Assembly: GCA_016719885.1 (NCBI GenBank)
Contig: JADJYF010000017.1
Coordinates: forward strand, 1-64,000
Source: Pseudomonadota bacterium
Lineage (GTDB): Bacteria; Pseudomonadota; Gammaproteobacteria; Ga0077536
DNA: 64,000 nucleotides
Reading direction: 5' to 3'
Under the pieces are notes generated by a model that saw only the letters and a list, made by a program, of their open reading frames with translations, was not told the DNA's origin and made no database searches. Below, piece by piece: positions 16,507 to 24,956 of this stretch (positions are counted from its first letter, which is position 1; every line of letters begins with the position of its first letter). The translations under genes and the position numbers were made by a program.

Positions 16507-17469
16507 CTAGCCGTCGGAAGTGCGGGCGCTGGCCTGCAGGTCGGCGTGGTAGGACGAGCGCACCAGGGGTGCGCTGGCGACATTGGTGAAGCCGAGGCTG
16601 TCACCATAGGCTTTCAGTTCGTTGAACTCCTCGGGCGTGACGAAGCGCTCCACCGGCAGGTGCGAGCGGCTCGGCTGCAGGTATTGCCCGAGCGTCAGCA
16701 TGTCGACGTCGTGGGCGCGCATGTCGCGCATCACCTGCCTGACTTCGTCGAGGGTCTCGCCTAGACCCAGCATCAGGCCCGACTTGGTCGGCACCGCGGG
16801 CACCGCCGCCTTGTAGCGCTGCATGAGTTGCAGCGACCAGGCGTAGTCGGAGCCCGGCCGCACTTTCAGATAGAGGCGCGGCACGGATTCGAGGTTGTGA
16901 TTGAAGACGTCGGGCGGCGTGGCCTTGAGGATGTCCAAGGCGACGTCCATGCGGCCACGGAAATCCGGCACCAGCACTTCGATGCGGGTGGCCGGCGTGC
17001 GGGCGCGCACGGCGCTGATGCAGGCGGCGAAATGCGCGGCGCCGCCGTCGCGCAGGTCGTCGCGGTCGACCGAGGTGATGACGACGTACTTGAGACCCAT
17101 GCGTTCCACGGCATTGGCGACGTGCTCGGGCTCGTCGGCGTCCAGCGGCTTGGGCCGGCCATGGGCAACGTCGCAGAACGGACAGCGGCGCGTGCACAGG
17201 TCGCCCATGATCATGAAAGTCGCCGTGCCGTGCGCGAAACATTCACCGAGGTTCGGGCAGGACGCGGCCTCGCACACCGTGTGCAGGCCTTCGGCGCGCA
17301 GCAGGGCTTTCAGTTCGACCACGCGCGGGTCGGTCGGCGCGCGCGCGCGCAGCCACGGCGGCTTGCGCGGCAGGGCGCCGGTGGTCGGCTCGACCTTGAC
17401 CGGGATGCGCGCCACCTTGTCGGCGCCGCGTTGGGCGCGGCTGGGTTTGTCGGGGCTTTGGCTGTTCAT
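16507..17469 (-). CDS. lipA: Lipoyl synthase (radical SAM)
   Basis: 320 residues, normal length. It inserts two sulphurs into octanoyl groups carried on lipoyl domains. Both iron-sulphur sites are visible: the auxiliary CX4CX5C (C66, C71, C77 in CEAASCPNLGEC) and the radical-SAM CX3CX2C (C92, C96, C99 in CTRRCPFC). The C-terminal serine ligand is in VRSSYHAD. The substrate is made by LipB, encoded just upstream, but a 90-base palindromic repeat lies between the two genes. A longer frame starts at 17547 within that repeat; the ATG at 17469 gives the normal N-terminus. Confidence 0.97.
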   Translation of the reverse strand: MNSQSPDKPSRAQRGADKVARIPVKVEPTTGALPRKPPWLRARAPTDPRVVELKALLRAEGLHTVCEAASCPNLGECFAHGTATFMIMGDLCTRRCPFCDVAHGRPKPLDADEPEHVANAVERMGLKYVVITSVDRDDLRDGGAAHFAACISAVRARTPATRIEVLVPDFRGRMDVALDILKATPPDVFNHNLESVPRLYLKVRPGSDYAWSLQLMQRYKAAVPAVPTKSGLMLGLGETLDEVRQVMRDMRAHDVDMLTLGQYLQPSRSHLPVERFVTPEEFNELKAYGDSLGFTNVASAPLVRSSYHADLQASARTSDG

Positions 17470-17496
17470 GCTATTTGTCCAAGGGCGGCGAACCGC

Positions 17497-17589
17497 CCCC
17501 TGTAGGTGCGAATTCATTCGCACATGAGAACCGCACCACGGAAGCAAATGTGGGCACGTGTGAGTGCGAATGAATTCGCACCTACAGGG
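17497..17589. repeat. REPIN-like palindromic repeat (family 1, two arms)
   Basis: Two inverted arms, each with core GTGCGAATTCATTCGCAC or its complement and flanking CCTGTAG/CTACAGG, face each other across about 40 bases. Each arm is itself a short palindrome. The unit sits between lipA and lipB. The same family occurs at 39922-39953 (single arm) and 54481-54547 (two arms). This structure is typical of REP doublets moved by RAYT transposases; no RAYT gene is in the window. Confidence 0.85.
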
Positions 17590-17633
17590 CTAGTGTCCAC
17601 CCATTTGCAGTGACTCGCCACCGCGTCGGTGAT

Positions 17634-18296
17634 TCAAACCTTGGCGCCTGGCCAATGCGCTTCGTCGTGCAGCACTTCTGGCGACGCGCCGCCATACAGG
17701 CAACGCGCGAGATGCGGAATGAAGCGTTCGAGTACCGCCCCACAGTCGAGACCGACGCCGAGATCCGCGAGGCGCGTGACCCTGAGCCCGGCATAGCCAC
17801 AGGGGTTGATGCGCAGGAACGGCTCGAGGTCCAAGTCGACATTGAGCGCGAGGCCGTGATAGCTCATGCCGTTGCGCAGGCGCAGCCCCAGCGCCGCGAG
17901 CTTGGCGTCGGCCACGTACACGCCCGGCGCGCCGGCACGGCGCTCGGCGACGATGCCGAATTCGGCCACGACATCGATGACCGCCTGCTCCAGGCGCCGC
18001 ACCAGTTCGCGCGGCCCGATGCCGAGCCGCTGCGTATCGAGCAGCACGTACACCACCACCTGCCCGGGCCCGTGGTAGGTCACCTGCCCGCCGCGGTCGC
18101 TGTGCACCACCGCGATGTCGCCCGCCATGAGGATGTGTTCCGGCTTGCCGCCGCGCCCCAGCGTGAACACCGGCGCATGCTGCACGCACCACAGCTCGTC
18201 GTCGCTCGCGGCGTCGCGCGCGCCGCTGAAGTCACGCATGGCTTGCCAGCAGGCGTGGTAATCGACCTCGCCGAATTCGCGCACCCTGAGCTTCAT
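17634..18296 (-). CDS. lipB: Octanoyl-[acyl-carrier-protein]:protein N-octanoyltransferase
   Basis: 220 residues. It transfers octanoate from acyl carrier protein to lipoyl domains, the first step of lipoate assembly. Family marks: ELWCVQHAPVFTLGRGGKPE, RGGQVTYHGPGQVVVYVLLD, the active-site lysine in VADAKLAALGLRLRNG and the catalytic cysteine in RINPCGYAG. The start overlaps the ybeD stop as ATGA, so the two are translationally coupled. LipA follows after the repeat element. The C-terminal 25 residues are variable in the family. Confidence 0.96.
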   Translation of the reverse strand: MKLRVREFGEVDYHACWQAMRDFSGARDAASDDELWCVQHAPVFTLGRGGKPEHILMAGDIAVVHSDRGGQVTYHGPGQVVVYVLLDTQRLGIGPRELVRRLEQAVIDVVAEFGIVAERRAGAPGVYVADAKLAALGLRLRNGMSYHGLALNVDLDLEPFLRINPCGYAGLRVTRLADLGVGLDCGAVLERFIPHLARCLYGGASPEVLHDEAHWPGAKV

Positions 18297-18559
18297 AACA
18301 CCATGAGGATGCGTTCGTGGGTGGACAATTCCGTGTAGATGGCGTCGAGGTGGGTCTGGCTGCGGGCCTCGATGGTGATGGTCAGCGCGCGGTACTTGCC
18401 TTCGCGGCTGGGCCGCGCGCGCACCGCGCTGTCGTCGAGATCGGTGACATGCCGCCGGACTATCTCGAGCACCAGGGCATCGAAGTCGTGCGCCGCCAGT
18501 CCCATGATCTTGATCGGAAACTGGCAGGGAAATTCCAGCAGACTGTCATTGGTGGGCAT
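18293..18559 (-). CDS. ybeD: DUF493 family protein (YbeD)
   Basis: 88 residues. It has the ferredoxin-like DUF493 fold: LLEFPCQFPIKIMGLAAHDF at the start and YRALTITIEARSQTHLDAIY in the middle, ending HERILMVL. E. coli ybeD lies between dacA and lipB; here it still precedes lipB with a four-base overlap, but dacA is 7 kb away. Proposed roles in lipoate biosynthesis regulation are weakly supported; I treat the function as unknown. The ATG at 18559 gives the usual N-terminus. Confidence 0.93.
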   Translation of the reverse strand: MPTNDSLLEFPCQFPIKIMGLAAHDFDALVLEIVRRHVTDLDDSAVRARPSREGKYRALTITIEARSQTHLDAIYTELSTHERILMVL

Positions 18560-18775
18560 GGCGCTAGCGTTCTCTCATGCAAGGCCGACGCGGCGGACGT
18601 GACGGCGGTTCAAGTGCGGCGGCCGGCGGCCGCTACGACCACGGACGGTGGTGTGGGTGACAATTGTTAACTTTCCTTAAGTCCGAACGGCGGGCGAAGT
18701 TCGAACATCGGCGACCTGCCTGCTCGGTGTACCATGACGCACAACAATTGTGCCTCATCAGCGATGGATGGCGCT

Positions 18776-18797
18776 GTGATTCTTTGGGGGGAATCAC
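18776..18797 (+). promoter_or_regulatory. Hairpin in front of the small membrane protein gene
   Basis: GTGATTC and GAATCAC form a perfect 7-bp stem around a TTTGGGGG loop; the stem ends four bases before the ATG at 18801. The G-run, which looks like the Shine-Dalgarno, is in or next to the loop, so the structure could gate translation. A simple coincidence is possible. Confidence 0.35.
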
Positions 18798-18800
18798 GGA

Positions 18801-18956
18801 ATGGAAAATATACTGATCGCGCTCTACTACGTGGCGGCCATCGTCGTCATCGTGCTGCATTACATCGGCTGGCTGGCCGACCGCGGCCTGGAGTGGGTGG
18901 TGTACGTGATCGCGGTGCTGCTGTTCCCCATGCTGTATTTCGCCTACCTGCCCTGA
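18801..18956 (+). CDS. Small two-helix membrane protein, uncharacterised
   Basis: 51 residues from the ATG at 18801: MENILIALYYVAAIVVIVLH, a short loop YIGWLADRGL, then EWVVYVIAVLLFPMLYFAYL and a final proline. Two hydrophobic helices with a loop carrying one aspartate and one arginine suggest an inner-membrane hairpin. Third-position GC is high, as in real genes here, and a G-rich ribosome-binding site lies upstream. It is divergent from ybeD and convergent with sixA. I do not recognise the family. Confidence 0.65.
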   Translation: MENILIALYYVAAIVVIVLHYIGWLADRGLEWVVYVIAVLLFPMLYFAYLP

Positions 18957-18972
18957 GCCCGGCGCATGCGGC

Positions 18973-19494
18973 TCATGTCGCCAGCATGCGCGGCCGCTGA
19001 TGCGCGATGAGCCGCGCGCAGCCGGCCTTGACCTCGTCCCACCCGCCTTTCACTTCCAGCACGTAGACCGCCGCGGTCGGAAAGCACTTGCCGTGATTGC
19101 CGAGCGCGCGGTCATCATCGACCAGGAACGCCAGGAACTCCTCCAGCCCGGGATTGTGCCCGAGCATCATCACCGATGACGGACCGCGCATGCGCCGCAA
19201 TGCCTGGCGCAGGGTCGCGACGGAGGCATGGTAGAGCTCGTCCAGCCACTCGGTGCGTGCCTCAAGGTCGAGACCGGTGCTGTCGGCCATGAGTTCCAGG
19301 GTCTGGCGCGTTCGGCGCGACGGCGAACTCAGGATGGCGTCCGGCAGGTAGCCCGACGCCAGCAGCCACTGGCCCATCTGGCGCGCGTCGCGTATGCCTC
19401 GCTCCGCCAGCGGCCGCGCGAAGTCATCGCCTTCACCGCTCAACCAGTCGGACTTGGCGTGGCGCATCAGCACCAGGCGGGAAGTGTTGGCCAT
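18973..19494 (-). CDS. sixA: Phosphohistidine phosphatase SixA-like (histidine phosphatase superfamily)
   Basis: 173 residues. The catalytic RHG-type motif is LVLMRHAKSDW at the N-terminus; the second arginine region is LSSPSRRTRQTLELM and the second catalytic histidine is in VMMLGHNPGLEEFLAFL. The size and the RHAKS variant match SixA, which dephosphorylates phosphohistidine on Hpt domains or PTS proteins. The ATG at 19494 follows AGAGGGAC; a longer frame from 19734 has no support. It is divergent from the ABC operon. Confidence 0.9.
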   Translation of the reverse strand: MANTSRLVLMRHAKSDWLSGEGDDFARPLAERGIRDARQMGQWLLASGYLPDAILSSPSRRTRQTLELMADSTGLDLEARTEWLDELYHASVATLRQALRRMRGPSSVMMLGHNPGLEEFLAFLVDDDRALGNHGKCFPTAAVYVLEVKGGWDEVKAGCARLIAHQRPRMLAT

Positions 19495-19739
19495 GTTGTC
19501 CCTCTTCGACGAACGTCCTTGAATGTGGGGCCGGCTGCCGGGCAGCGGCGGGGTCACTATCAAACCCGTCGGCGGCGCGCCATGCAAGGGCCGGCGCGAC
19601 GCTCGGAGCGCGCGCGGCGCGTGCCGGCTTGCGCAGACCGCGGCGCTGCCTGGCGGCGCGTGGTGCGCGGCGGGAACGGCGCCGAACCGTGCTACATTCG
19701 CGACCCCATGCGCGGCCGAGTCGACGCCAGCCACACACC

Positions 19740-20675
19740 ATGCCCGAAACGCCCCACGCCCTCGTCCTGTCCGATCTGCGCAAGGTCTATGGCAACGGCA
19801 ACGAAGCCCTGCGCGGCATCGACCTGGTGGTCGAGGACGGCGACTTCTTCGCCCTGCTCGGCCCCAACGGCGCCGGCAAGTCCACCACCATAGGCATCGT
19901 CAGTTCGCTGGTGCGCAAGAGCAGCGGCCGTGTCGAGATCTTCGGCGTGGATATCGATCGGGATTTCTCGCTGGCCAAGTCCTACATCGGCATCGTGCCG
20001 CAGGAGATCAATTTCTCGCAGTTCGAAACGGTGCTGGAGATCCTGCTCAACCAGGCCGGCTATTACGGCATCCCGCGACGCACGGCGCTGCAACGCGCCG
20101 AGAAATACCTCTCGCAGCTGTCGCTGTGGGAGCGGCGCTTCGAGGTGTCGCGCAACCTTTCCGGCGGCATGAAGCGCCGGCTCATGATCGCCCGCGCGCT
20201 GGTGCACGAGCCGCGCCTGTTGATCCTCGACGAACCGACGGCCGGCGTCGACATCGAGATCCGACGCTCCATGTGGGAATTCCTGTCGCGCCTCAACCGC
20301 GACGGCACCACCATCATCCTCACCACCCACTACCTGGAGGAAGCCGAGCAGCTGTGTCGCAACATCGCCATCATCGATGGCGGGCAAATCGTCGAGAACT
20401 CGGCGATGCGCGAACTGCTGGGCAAGCTCAACAAGGAAACCTTCGTGCTGGACTGCGCGGAGGCGCTGCCGGCCGCGCCGCTGGTCGGCGATTTCATCAT
20501 CCAGCGCGTCGACGACCATTGCCTGGAAGTGGAGTTGGAACGCGGCCGCAATCTCAACGAAGTGTTCGAGCGCCTGTCGGGCCAGGGCATCACCGTCACC
20601 AGCATGCGCAACAAGGCCAATCGCCTCGAGGAATTGTTCCTGCGCCTGGTGCAGGAGAACAGCAACAATGCGTGA
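19740..20675 (+). CDS. ABC transporter ATP-binding protein (YadG-like)
   Basis: 311 residues. A single NBD: Walker A LLGPNGAGKSTT (about 38-49), Q-loop GIVPQEINF, signature NLSGGMKRRLMIARAL, Walker B LLILDEPTAGVD, H-loop ILTTHYLEEAEQLC, plus a C-terminal DUF4162-like regulatory extension. It pairs with the permease that overlaps its last codons; the pair corresponds to E. coli YadG-YadH, a putative exporter of unknown substrate. The ATG at 19740 gives the family N-terminus. Confidence 0.93.
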   Translation: MPETPHALVLSDLRKVYGNGNEALRGIDLVVEDGDFFALLGPNGAGKSTTIGIVSSLVRKSSGRVEIFGVDIDRDFSLAKSYIGIVPQEINFSQFETVLEILLNQAGYYGIPRRTALQRAEKYLSQLSLWERRFEVSRNLSGGMKRRLMIARALVHEPRLLILDEPTAGVDIEIRRSMWEFLSRLNRDGTTIILTTHYLEEAEQLCRNIAIIDGGQIVENSAMRELLGKLNKETFVLDCAEALPAAPLVGDFIIQRVDDHCLEVELERGRNLNEVFERLSGQGITVTSMRNKANRLEELFLRLVQENSNNA

Positions 20676-21468
20676 GCACGCGCGCACCCGCAGCCTGGGC
20701 TGGCGCTTCTACAGCGTCGCCTTCACCACCATCCTCATCAAGGAAGTCAATCGCTTCGGGCGCATCTGGCTGCAGACCATCCTGCCGCCCGGCATCAGCA
20801 TGGGACTGTATTTCGTGATCTTCGGCCATCTGATCGGGCCGCGTATCGGCCAGATGGGCGGCTTCAGCTACATGCAGTACATCGCCCCCGGCATCATCAT
20901 GATGGCGGTCATCACCAACGCCTACGCCAATGTCACCTCGTCGTTCTTCGGCGCCAAGTTCCAGCGCCACATCGAGGAAATCCTGGTGGCGCCGGTGCCG
21001 AACGTGCTGATCCTGGCGGGCTACGTGTGCGGCGGCATCTGTCGCGGCCTGTGCGTGGCGGCGCTGGTGACGGTGGTGGCGTCGTTCTTCACCGATCTGA
21101 CCGTGCATTCCTATGGCGTGACGTTCGCGGTGGTGCTGATGACCTCGGCGCTGTTCTCGCTGGGCGGCTTCATCAACGCGGTGTTCGCACGCAAGTTCGA
21201 CGACATCTCGATCGTGCCGACCTTCGTGCTGACGCCACTCACCTACCTCGGCGGCGTGTTCTATTCCATCGACCTGTTGCCGGAATTCTGGCGTCACCTG
21301 TCACTGCTCAATCCCATCCTGTACATGGTCAACGCGTTTCGCTTCGGCATTCTCGGCGTCAGCGACATCGCGCTCGGCCAGGCCTTCGGCGTCATCGGCG
21401 CGTTCGTGGTACTGCTGACAGCGTGGAGCCTGTACCTGCTCGAGCGCGGGGTCGGGCTTCGGAGTTGA
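20668..21468 (+). CDS. ABC-2 type transporter permease (YadH-like)
   Basis: 266 residues with six hydrophobic segments and the ABC-2 pattern: QTILPPGISMGLYFVIFGHL, YMQYIAPGIIMMAVITNAYA, then the amphipathic EILVAPVPNVLILAGYVCGG and LTPLTYLGGVFYSIDLLPEF. It starts eight bases before the ATPase stop, so the two are co-translated. Role: membrane half of a small ABC exporter; the substrate is unknown. Confidence 0.92.
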   Translation: MREHARTRSLGWRFYSVAFTTILIKEVNRFGRIWLQTILPPGISMGLYFVIFGHLIGPRIGQMGGFSYMQYIAPGIIMMAVITNAYANVTSSFFGAKFQRHIEEILVAPVPNVLILAGYVCGGICRGLCVAALVTVVASFFTDLTVHSYGVTFAVVLMTSALFSLGGFINAVFARKFDDISIVPTFVLTPLTYLGGVFYSIDLLPEFWRHLSLLNPILYMVNAFRFGILGVSDIALGQAFGVIGAFVVLLTAWSLYLLERGVGLRS

Positions 21469-21490
21469 AGGGCGGGAACGCGCTTCATTT

Positions 21491-21518
21491 TGTGGGTCGG
21501 CCTTCAGTCTGACCCACA
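21491..21518. repeat. Palindromic repeat (family 2)
   Basis: TGTGGGTC and GACCCACA form an inverted repeat around GGCCTTCAGTCT, directly after the permease gene. The unit recurs at 23066-23123 and 60942-60963. It could act as a transcript end signal, but no T-run follows. Confidence 0.75.
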
Positions 21519-21613
21519 GCGAAACGCGAACATTCGACCCCAGCCCAGGGTTCGACGAACACGCCCCCCGAGTGACAAAATCGGCGCATCCAACCCCCGC
21601 GAGGACTGCGTCG

Positions 21614-23047
21614 ATGTCGGCCACCGCCACCCAACTGACCGAGTGCACCGCCAGTGAACTGCTGGCGCTCTACCGCGCGCGTGAAGCCTCGCCGGTGGAA
21701 GTCACGCAGGCGGTGCTGAAACGCATCGAACAGTTGAACCCGGCGCTCAATGCCTACTGCCATCTCGCGCCCGACGACACGCTGGCGAGCGCGCGCGCCA
21801 GCGAAGCACGCTGGCAGGCCGGCGCGCCCTGCGGAGCGTTGGATGGCGTGCCGGTCTCGATCAAGGATCTCATCCTCACCCGCCATTGGCCGACCCTGCG
21901 CGGCAGCCGCGGCATTTCGCCGGACCAGGTGTGGGACGTCGACGCGCCGGTCACGGCCCGCCTGCGCGAGGCGGGCGCGGTGTTGCTCGGCAAGACCACC
22001 ACGCCCGAATACGGCTGCAAGGGCGAGACCAACTCGCCGGCAACCGGTATCACGCGCAATCCGTGGAACACCGCCAAGACCAGCGGCGGCTCCTCGGGCG
22101 GCGCGGCGGCGGCGGTGGCAGCCGGCCTCGGCCCCCTCGCGGTCGGCACCGACGGCGCCGGCAGCGTGCGCATCCCGGCCGCGTTCTGCGGCAACTTCGG
22201 CCTGAAGCCGAGCTTCGGCCGGGTGCCGGCCTTTCCCCTGTCGCCGTTTGGCAGCGTCGCCCATCTCGGCCCGCATACGATGTCGGTGCGCGACGCGGCG
22301 CTGGCCATGAACGTCATGAAGCAAGGCGACGCGCGCGACTGGACGGCGCTGCCGCCTGACGGTCGCGACTACACCATCGGCTTGGAGGACGGCATACGCG
22401 GGCTGCGCATCGCGTGGTCGCCGACATTGGGCTACGTCGACAACGTGCATCCGGAAGTGGCGGCGGCCTGCGCGCGCGCGGTTGCCGAGTTGGAGAGCCT
22501 CGGCGCGCATGTCGAAGCGGTGGACCCGGGCTTCGACTGTCCGCTCGAGATCACCACCGGCCTGTGGTTCATCGGTTCATTGACGGTATGGAACGGCTTG
22601 AGCGAAGCGCAGCGCGCGGTGGCCGATGCGGATTTCGCCGCCCAGGCCGAACTCGGCAAGCGGTACTCGGCGCTCGACATCCAGGCGCTCAACCAGCGCC
22701 GCGGCCTGCTCGGCTCGCAACTGCGACAGTTCATGGAGCACTACGACCTCATCGTCACACCGACGCTGGCTATCCCGGCCTTCGACGCGCGCCCGCCGGC
22801 GCAGGAAGCGATGACGCCCGAGTCCATGCTCGGTTGGACGCCGTTCTCCTACCCGTTCAATCTCAGCCAACAGCCGGCCTGCACCATTCCCTGCGGCCTC
22901 ACCGGCGACGGCCTGCCCATCGGCCTGCAGTTCGTCGGGCCGATGTTCGGCGATGCGCTGGTGCTGCGCGCGGCGCGCGCCTACGAGAGCCTGCATCCGA
23001 TCCCGCGGCCGCGGGTCGGGGGTGTAGGCGCGAATCCATTCCCATGA
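21614..23047 (+). CDS. Amidase signature family protein
   Basis: 477 residues. The Ser-cisSer-Lys triad is visible: lysine in GVPVSIKDLILTR, the cis-serine and nucleophile in KTSGGSSGGAAAAVAAGLGP and GTDGAGSVRIPAAFCG. The domain layout is that of bacterial amidases related to GatA, and GatA itself is encoded elsewhere (35,175), so this one acts on a small-molecule amide or similar. An ATG at 21572 is possible; the ATG at 21614 follows GAGGAC and is preferred. It follows yadGH on the same strand after a repeat element. The substrate is unknown. Confidence 0.9.
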   Translation: MSATATQLTECTASELLALYRAREASPVEVTQAVLKRIEQLNPALNAYCHLAPDDTLASARASEARWQAGAPCGALDGVPVSIKDLILTRHWPTLRGSRGISPDQVWDVDAPVTARLREAGAVLLGKTTTPEYGCKGETNSPATGITRNPWNTAKTSGGSSGGAAAAVAAGLGPLAVGTDGAGSVRIPAAFCGNFGLKPSFGRVPAFPLSPFGSVAHLGPHTMSVRDAALAMNVMKQGDARDWTALPPDGRDYTIGLEDGIRGLRIAWSPTLGYVDNVHPEVAAACARAVAELESLGAHVEAVDPGFDCPLEITTGLWFIGSLTVWNGLSEAQRAVADADFAAQAELGKRYSALDIQALNQRRGLLGSQLRQFMEHYDLIVTPTLAIPAFDARPPAQEAMTPESMLGWTPFSYPFNLSQQPACTIPCGLTGDGLPIGLQFVGPMFGDALVLRAARAYESLHPIPRPRVGGVGANPFP

Positions 23048-23065
23048 ATTGCGACGCGCCTGAAT

Positions 23066-23123
23066 GTCAGACTGAAGTCTGACCCACAGGACGGTGGCCT
23101 TTAAATTGTGGGTCAGACTTCAG
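23066..23123. repeat. Palindromic repeat pair (family 2)
   Basis: CTGAAGTCTGACCCACA (23072-23088) and its exact complement TGTGGGTCAGACTTCAG (23107-23123) form a 17-bp stem with an 18-base loop just after the amidase gene. The left arm is extended by GTCAGA, so it is also palindromic by itself. Confidence 0.85.
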
Positions 23124-23271
23124 AAAGCTCTGAATCGATGCGCGAGCATGCTCGCGCGCTGGAGCGCAGCGAAATGGGGAGGGCGGCACGCGAGCAGGCA
23201 GTAGCTTATTCAGAGCTCGTCTTGGCCGCGCCGCCGGTCGCAATCTTTCACATCCGGCCCGCCCCCGACCC

Positions 23272-23285
23272 TTGATCCAGATCAG
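23272..23285. promoter_or_regulatory. FNR/Anr-like box upstream of the monooxygenase
   Basis: TTGATCCAGATCAG matches the FNR-type consensus TTGAT-N4-ATCAA at nine of ten fixed bases. It lies about 60 bases upstream of the ATG of the oxygen-dependent monooxygenase, where a regulator could activate or block. The match is short and may be chance. Confidence 0.35.
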
Positions 23286-23345
23286 GCCACGCCGGGCCAC
23301 CATCGGCGAACTTTGCCCGACTACCTAGCGAGGGAATCGAATTAC

Positions 23346-24884
23346 ATGAGCGTGTCATCCATTGCCAGCCGGTCCAAAGCCCAGAAGGCCGAACATTTCG
23401 ACGTTCTGATCGTCGGCGCCGGCATTTCGGGCGTCGGCGGCGCCTACCATTTGTCCACCCAGTGTCCGGACCAAAGATTCGTGGTGCTGGAGGCGCTGGA
23501 AAACTTTGGCGGCACCTGGCTCATGCACCGCTATCCGGGCGTGCGTTCGGACAGCGATCTCTACACTTTCGGCTATCGCTTCAAGCCCTGGATCGGGCCG
23601 CCGATCGCGACCGCCGAAGAGATCCTGAAATACATGGGTGAAGTGATCGAGGACAACAACCTCGGCCAGCACATCCGTTACGGCCACAAGATCCTGTCGG
23701 CGAGCTGGTCGAGCCGCGACAGCCTGTGGACCATCGAAGCGGTGCGCACCGACACCAACCAGCAGCTCACCTTCACCGCCAATTTCCTGTGGATGTGCCA
23801 GGGCTACTACCGTCACGAGAAGGGCTATACCCCCGAGTGGCAGGGCATGGGCGACTTCAAGGGCAAGATTGTCCATCCGCAGACCTGGCCCAAGGATCTC
23901 GACTACAAGGGCAAGAAAGTCATCTGCATCGGCTCCGGCGCGACCACCGCGACCGTGGTGCCGGCCATCGCCGCCGACTGCGAGCACGTCACGGTGCTGC
24001 AGCGTTCACCGACCTATTTCATTCCCGGCCAGAACCAGAACACGCTCGCCGACCAGTTGCGCAAGCTCGAGATCAAGGAAGAGTGGATCCACGAAATCGT
24101 GCGTCGTCAGATCCTGATGGACCAGCGCGAATTCACGCGCCGTTCGGTGGAAGAGCCGGAAGTGGTGACGCAGGAACTGTTGAACGGCGTGCGCGCCTAC
24201 CTGCCGGAGGAAACCGTCGCCGAGCATTTCACGCCGAAATACCGGCCGTGGCGTCAGCGCATCGCGTTCGTGCCCGATGGTGACATCTTCAAGGGTGTGG
24301 CCGCCGGCAAGGCCAGCGTCGTCACTGATGAAATCGAACGCTTCACCGAGAAAGGCATCCTCTTGAAATCGGGCCGTGAACTCGAGGCGGATATCATCCT
24401 GACCGCGACCGGCTTCAACCTGAGCATCCTCGGCGACATCGCCTTCACCATCGACGGCAAGCCACTCGACTTCGCCGACAGCGTGACCTATCACGGCATG
24501 ATGTTCACCGGCGTGCCCAACATGCTGTGGATCTTCGGCTACTTCCGCGCCAGCTGGACGCTGCGCGTGGATCTGTTGTCGGACTTCCTGTGCCGCCTGT
24601 TGAAGCACATGAAGGCCAAGGGCGCGACCAAGGTCTCGGTGGCGCTGCGCCCCGAGGACCGTGACATGAAGCTCCTGCCGTGGATAGACACCGAGGACTT
24701 CAACCCCGGCTACATGCTGCGCGGCCTGGAGCTGTTGCCCAAGCGCGGCGACAAGCCGGAGTGGCAGCACACCCAGGACTACTGGCGTGAAAAGGACGCG
24801 GTGCCGGCCATCGATCTCGATGACCCGGTGTTCGTCTACGAAAGCGGTCCGGCCGACGAGCGCAAAGCCGAAGGCGCGAACTAG
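23346..24884 (+). CDS. Flavin-containing (Baeyer-Villiger type) monooxygenase
   Basis: 512 residues. FAD-binding Rossmann motif VLIVGAGISGVGGAYHL near residue 20, the Baeyer-Villiger fingerprint FKGKIVHPQTWP (about 175), the NADPH-binding VICIGSGATTATVVPAI and the ATGFNLSILGD motif before the C-terminal region. The fingerprint FxGxxxHxxxW is met exactly. Such enzymes insert oxygen next to ketones or oxygenate heteroatoms using NADPH and O2. The ATG at 23346 is the natural start. It stands alone and ends at a strong terminator. The substrate cannot be read from the sequence. Confidence 0.92.
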   Translation: MSVSSIASRSKAQKAEHFDVLIVGAGISGVGGAYHLSTQCPDQRFVVLEALENFGGTWLMHRYPGVRSDSDLYTFGYRFKPWIGPPIATAEEILKYMGEVIEDNNLGQHIRYGHKILSASWSSRDSLWTIEAVRTDTNQQLTFTANFLWMCQGYYRHEKGYTPEWQGMGDFKGKIVHPQTWPKDLDYKGKKVICIGSGATTATVVPAIAADCEHVTVLQRSPTYFIPGQNQNTLADQLRKLEIKEEWIHEIVRRQILMDQREFTRRSVEEPEVVTQELLNGVRAYLPEETVAEHFTPKYRPWRQRIAFVPDGDIFKGVAAGKASVVTDEIERFTEKGILLKSGRELEADIILTATGFNLSILGDIAFTIDGKPLDFADSVTYHGMMFTGVPNMLWIFGYFRASWTLRVDLLSDFLCRLLKHMKAKGATKVSVALRPEDRDMKLLPWIDTEDFNPGYMLRGLELLPKRGDKPEWQHTQDYWREKDAVPAIDLDDPVFVYESGPADERKAEGAN

Positions 24885-24904
24885 GGCGCGTCCCGTATCC
24901 CCTG

Positions 24905-24945
24905 CGATGGCGGCCTTACCCCGGGCGCCGCCATCGTACTTTTTT
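24905..24945 (+). terminator. Rho-independent terminator of the monooxygenase gene
   Basis: CGATGGCGGC and GCCGCCATCG form a perfect 10-bp stem with a 12-base loop, followed by TACTTTTTT. It lies between the convergent monooxygenase and aminotransferase genes. Confidence 0.88.
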
Positions 24946-24956
24946 CCGCCTGCGCG

